Source: Betaproteobacteria bacterium (GTDB taxonomy: Bacteria; Pseudomonadota; Gammaproteobacteria; Burkholderiales; SG8-41). From it: DNA of 41,803 nt. The number at the start of each line of letters is the position of its first letter. The first letter of the stretch is position 1. Under the pieces are notes generated by a model. That model had not been told where the DNA came from. It was given only the letters and a program-made list of their open reading frames with translations, and did no database searches. The stretch is taken from contig JAHFRL010000030.1 in NCBI GenBank assembly GCA_023266235.1, positions 1 through 41,803 of the forward strand, in the 5' to 3' direction. A program made the position numbers and the translations under genes. This document shows positions 38,819 to 41,803 of this stretch, piece after piece.

Positions 38819-40219
38819 ATGTCTTTTGCCTTAGAGCTTGCGAAACGCATCAACGCACTGCGCTTTGAGGATCTGCCGCCACCGGCCGTGCATTGGGCCA
38901 AGGTCGGCATCCTCGATACCGTCGGCGTCACGCTCGCCGGCAGCCGTGATCCGGCGGCGCAAATCGTCATGCACGCGCTGGCCGCGACGCCGGGCCCGGC
39001 GCTCGTGTTCGGCAGTGACCAGCGCGTCAGCGCGCTCGACGCGGCGCTGATCAACGGCACCGCTTCGCACGCGCTCGATTTCGACGACTGCAACAACACG
39101 CTCGGCGGCCACCCGTCGGTGCCGATCCTGCCGGCGCTTTTTGCGCTGGCCGATGAGATCGGCGCGAGCGGCCGCGAGTTCATCGCCGCCTACGTCGCCG
39201 GGTTCGAGACCGAATGCAAGATTTCGCTCGGCGTCAATTTTTACCAATACACGCATGGCTGGCATCCCACGGCCACGATCGGCGTGTTCGGCGCGGCCAC
39301 TGCTTGCGCGCGCCTGCTGCGCTTGAGCGACGAGCGGACCGCCACCGCGCTCGCGATCGCCGCGTCGCTCGCCTCCGGCATCAAAGCGAATTTCGGCACG
39401 ATGACAAAGCCCCTGCACGTCGGCCACTGCGCGCGCAACGGCCTCTTTGCCGCGCTGCTTGCACGCGGCGATTTCACCGCAAGCGCGGTCGCGTTCGAGC
39501 ACAAGCAAGGCTATTTCGAGGTCTTCAACGGCGCGGGCAATTACGACGCGGCGAAAATCCTGCCCGCGTGGGGCAAGCCCTGGGACATCGTCGAGCCCGG
39601 AATCGCCATCAAGCAGTACCCGTGCTGCGGCAGCACCCACCCGGCGATTGACGCCATGCTGATGCTCGTGCGCGAGCACGATCTCAAGCCGGACCAGGTC
39701 GAGCGCGTCGATTCGTGGACCCACGCGCGGCGGCTCGAGCACACCAACCGGCCCGACCCGCAGAGCACGCACGATGCCAAATTCAGCGTCCAGTATTGCC
39801 TCGCGCGCGCGCTCGCCGACCGCAAGGTCGTGATCGGGCATTTCGAAGGCAACGCTTACAGGGACAGGAAAATTCGCGAGCTGCTGCCGCGCATGCACGC
39901 CGCGCCCTACTCCACCGCGCAGTTTCCCGCCGACAATCACTTCGGCGCCGAGGTCAGGATCACGCTGCGCGACGGGACGGTGCACGCGCACAAAGTCGAC
40001 CAGCCGTTCGGCCGCACTTCGTGCAACGCGCTGCCGCCCGAGCTGCTCAAGGAGAAGTTCGTCAACTGCGCGCTGCGCGTGCTGCCCGAGCCAGACGTCG
40101 CGCAGTTGCATGCCGCAATCGAGAAATTCGAGCAGATCAATGACGTGCGCGGCCTGACCGCGCTGATCACGCCGCACGGCAAAAGCAGTTTACGTCCCCC
40201 CGCAGCCGCCCGCGCTTAA
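38819..40219 (+). CDS. MmgE/PrpD family protein
   Basis: The 466-aa cytoplasmic protein belongs to the family of 2-methylcitrate dehydratase and related enzymes (iminodisuccinate epimerase, cis-aconitate decarboxylase). Typical blocks are ALINGTASHALDFDDCN, HPSVPILPALFALAD, GWHPTATIGVFGAA, KPLHVGHCARNGLFAALLA and QYPCCGSTHPAIDAM. It lies after a Bug carboxylate receptor, a pairing common in betaproteobacterial catabolic clusters. The substrate cannot be given. No propionate-pathway genes are seen nearby, so true PrpD is unlikely. Confidence 0.92.
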   Translation: MSFALELAKRINALRFEDLPPPAVHWAKVGILDTVGVTLAGSRDPAAQIVMHALAATPGPALVFGSDQRVSALDAALINGTASHALDFDDCNNTLGGHPSVPILPALFALADEIGASGREFIAAYVAGFETECKISLGVNFYQYTHGWHPTATIGVFGAATACARLLRLSDERTATALAIAASLASGIKANFGTMTKPLHVGHCARNGLFAALLARGDFTASAVAFEHKQGYFEVFNGAGNYDAAKILPAWGKPWDIVEPGIAIKQYPCCGSTHPAIDAMLMLVREHDLKPDQVERVDSWTHARRLEHTNRPDPQSTHDAKFSVQYCLARALADRKVVIGHFEGNAYRDRKIRELLPRMHAAPYSTAQFPADNHFGAEVRITLRDGTVHAHKVDQPFGRTSCNALPPELLKEKFVNCALRVLPEPDVAQLHAAIEKFEQINDVRGLTALITPHGKSSLRPPAAARA

Positions 40220-40559
40220 CGTCTTTTCCGGGGGGCAGCCCGGGAGCTGGTGACTTTCTCTTGCGCGGCCAAGAGAGAAGTCACCAAAGAGAAGGCCGCC
40301 CCGGTTCACCGCCCTGACGGGTGTCCCTGTGCTGCTCGCCGAGGAAGGCGGCTGTGGAACTCGCCCTCGTCAAGAGAACAAGGCGAGGGCTCACACAGTC
40401 CTCGCCGACGACCCCTTCCTCGGCTGCGACTGCTCGGCGGTTCTCAGGGGAGCTCAGGTGGTACGGTGTCGCGAAGTGACGCGGTGTCGAGAGTCGATGT
40501 CATATCTACCTGCTCTTCCTTCGCGTCCTCTGCGTCCTTCGCGGCAAGGCTTCTCTGAA
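40220..40559. repeat. Intergenic region with dispersed repeat sequences
   Basis: This 340-bp gap has no gene I can support. It contains GCGGCCAAGAGAGAAGTCACC and an AAAGAGAAGGCCGCCCCGG segment that resemble a dispersed proteobacterial repeat, and GCGAGG/CCTCGC internal symmetry. At 40527-40555 it has a CTTCGCGTCCTCTGCGTCC arm of the same type as the other inverted repeats in the window. Copies elsewhere in the genome would need a search. Confidence 0.5.
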
Positions 40560-41528
40560 CTAATCAACCTTCGCGCCCGAGGCCCTGGCGATCGGCCCCC
40601 ACTTGTCGTACTCGGACTTCAGGAACGCCGTAAATTCCGCCGCCGAACCCGGAATGGGATCGGCGCCGCGCGCGATGAGCTTCTCGCGCATGTCGGGTGC
40701 GTTGAGCGTTCTGGCAAAAAATTCGTTGAGCCTGGCGACGACATCCGGCGGCGTTCTGGCCGCAACCTGAATCCCGTACCAGTTGATGGCCTCCACCTTG
40801 GGCAATCCCTGTTCGGTCATCGTCGGTACATCCGGGAACAGGGGCGAGCGCTTCGGCGCGGCGATCGCAAGCGCGCGCAGTCTCCCGCTCTGGATATGCG
40901 GCTGCAGCACCGGCAGATCGGCGATCAGGCCCATCACCTGACCGCCCATGGTATTCGCGAGCGCCGGCGCGGCGCCGCCGAACGGCACGTGCAGCATGTT
41001 CGTCCGGGTCTCCATTTTAAGGAGTTCCTGCGCAAGATGCGGCAGCCCGCCGCTGCCGGTCGAGGCAAGCGTGATCTCACCCGGCCTCGCCTTCGCAATC
41101 GCGACCAGCTCCTTGACGCTTTTGGCGGGGACGGAAGGATGCACCACCAGCAGCTCGGGGGTGCTGGTGACGAGCGTCACGCCGGCAAGATCGCGCAACG
41201 CGTCATAGGGCATTTTCTGGTACAAGTGCGGGCTGATGGTCGCCGTGCCGGTGCTGATGAGGATCATCGTGTAGCCGTCGGGCGACGACCTCGCCACGAG
41301 TTCCGCGCCGATAAGGCCATTGGCGCCGGCGCGGTTGTCGATGATGACCTGCTGGCCGGCGATCTCGGAGAGCTTGGGCGCGATCATCCGGGCCACGATG
41401 TCGATCGGGCCTCCGGCCGGGAAGCCGACCACGATTCTGAGCGGCTTAGCAGGAAAACCCTGGGCCACGACGAACGGACTGGCTGCAAACACAGCCAGCA
41501 ACAGCACAACACGCAACCACAGCTTCAT
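40560..41528 (-). CDS. Bug/TctC-family receptor, third copy
   Basis: The 322-aa periplasmic receptor has a signal peptide (MKLWLRVVLLLAVFAASPFV, cleavage near VVAQ), then LRIVVGFPAGGPIDIVAR and IIDNRAGANGLIGAELVA. The start at 41528 has GGAGG six bases upstream; two in-frame ATGs lie earlier. It is the only minus-strand gene to the right of 25.2 kb and converges with the PrpD-family gene. Confidence 0.92.
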   Translation of the reverse strand: MKLWLRVVLLLAVFAASPFVVAQGFPAKPLRIVVGFPAGGPIDIVARMIAPKLSEIAGQQVIIDNRAGANGLIGAELVARSSPDGYTMILISTGTATISPHLYQKMPYDALRDLAGVTLVTSTPELLVVHPSVPAKSVKELVAIAKARPGEITLASTGSGGLPHLAQELLKMETRTNMLHVPFGGAAPALANTMGGQVMGLIADLPVLQPHIQSGRLRALAIAAPKRSPLFPDVPTMTEQGLPKVEAINWYGIQVAARTPPDVVARLNEFFARTLNAPDMREKLIARGADPIPGSAAEFTAFLKSEYDKWGPIARASGAKVD

Positions 41529-41686
41529 GTCCATCCTCCGCTGGCGAATACCGTCCGGCATATTGCCGGTGGCGAATGATATTCTCGGGTGTCGCGATTG
41601 TGCTGGAAGCGCGGCATAAACTCAACCACGCATTCGCCTCGCGCCGGCGCGCCTTGACAGTGCGCGAACGCGCGTCCTAAAGTCTA

Positions 41687-41803
41687 GAGCCTGTTATGGA
41701 CTTGTACTTTGAGGGGCGATATGGCACATAGTAGGGATGAAAAATCCCACGAAGTCCCCCAAGCCTTACCCCAGCGACGTAAGTGACGAAGAGTGGTCAT
41801 TTG
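41687..41803 (+). mobile_element. Left end of an IS5-family-like insertion sequence (cut by window end)
   Basis: The element appears to begin GAGCCTGTTATGGACTTG just after a CTA sequence at 41684-41686, typical of IS5-group terminal repeats and target sites. A transposase start follows ~50 bp inside. The right end is outside the window, so the boundary and the target duplication cannot be verified. Confidence 0.65.
41737..41803 (+). CDS. IS5-family transposase, N-terminal fragment (3' partial)
   Basis: From ATG 41737 (GTAGGG upstream) the frame reads MKNPTKSPKPYPSDVSDEEW then SF and runs off the window. The YPSDVSDEEW block is the standard N-terminus of IS5-type DDE transposases (YPSDLTDEEW). 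Only 22 codons are visible, so completeness is unknown. Confidence 0.75.
   Translation, partial: MKNPTKSPKPYPSDVSDEEWSF

Overview
The window looks like a chromosomal segment of an environmental betaproteobacterium (Burkholderiales-like). The evidence is high GC, three Bug/TctC-type periplasmic receptors, the glyoxylate operon with a divergent ScfR/RamB-type regulator, clpS-clpA, and a flavocytochrome c sulfide dehydrogenase pair. The species cannot be named from this sequence.

Left part (1-25.2 kb) is mostly ordinary. It holds a 5'-truncated adenylate cyclase/TPR protein, a vanadium-haloperoxidase-like protein with an in-frame 9-bp tandem repeat, and an S8 peptidase. These are followed by a family-5 solute-binding protein (minus), a LuxR-type response regulator with a hybrid histidine kinase and a DUF2784 protein, fccB with a monoheme cytochrome c (minus), and clpS-clpA (minus). 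Next come a cold-shock gene, an unrecognised 457-aa protein, the regulator/aceA/aceB glyoxylate locus, a tiny exported protein, a TonB-like protein (minus), a decayed nudJ remnant, mnmA and a glutathione S-transferase (minus).

Right part (25.3-38.6 kb) is a compact selenocysteine island, all on the + strand. It carries selA, selB and the tRNA-Sec gene (selC) plus four genes whose reading frames run through an in-frame UGA. Each UGA is followed by a hairpin placed like a bacterial SECIS element. One encodes a glutaredoxin-like (UxxC) plus DinB-like fusion protein. The other three encode UGSC-motif proteins. Two of these sit beside paralogous ~340-aa partner genes; in the third, the UGSC part and the partner part are fused in one polypeptide, which implies they form one complex. 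A thioredoxin-reductase-like flavoprotein lies between selB and the second UGSC pair, and Bug receptors flank the third. The UGSC proteins resemble the Sec-bearing region of glycine/betaine reductase protein B (UxxC after a beta strand), so a Sec-dependent reductive or carbon-heteroatom-cleaving reaction on an imported small molecule is a reasonable but unproven idea. selD is not in the window.

The far right has an MmgE/PrpD-family gene, a third Bug receptor (minus), several dispersed inverted repeats of the 'GACGCAAAGACGC' type, and the left end of an IS5-like element running off the window. Conventional gene calling that treats UGA only as stop would break all four selenoprotein genes.
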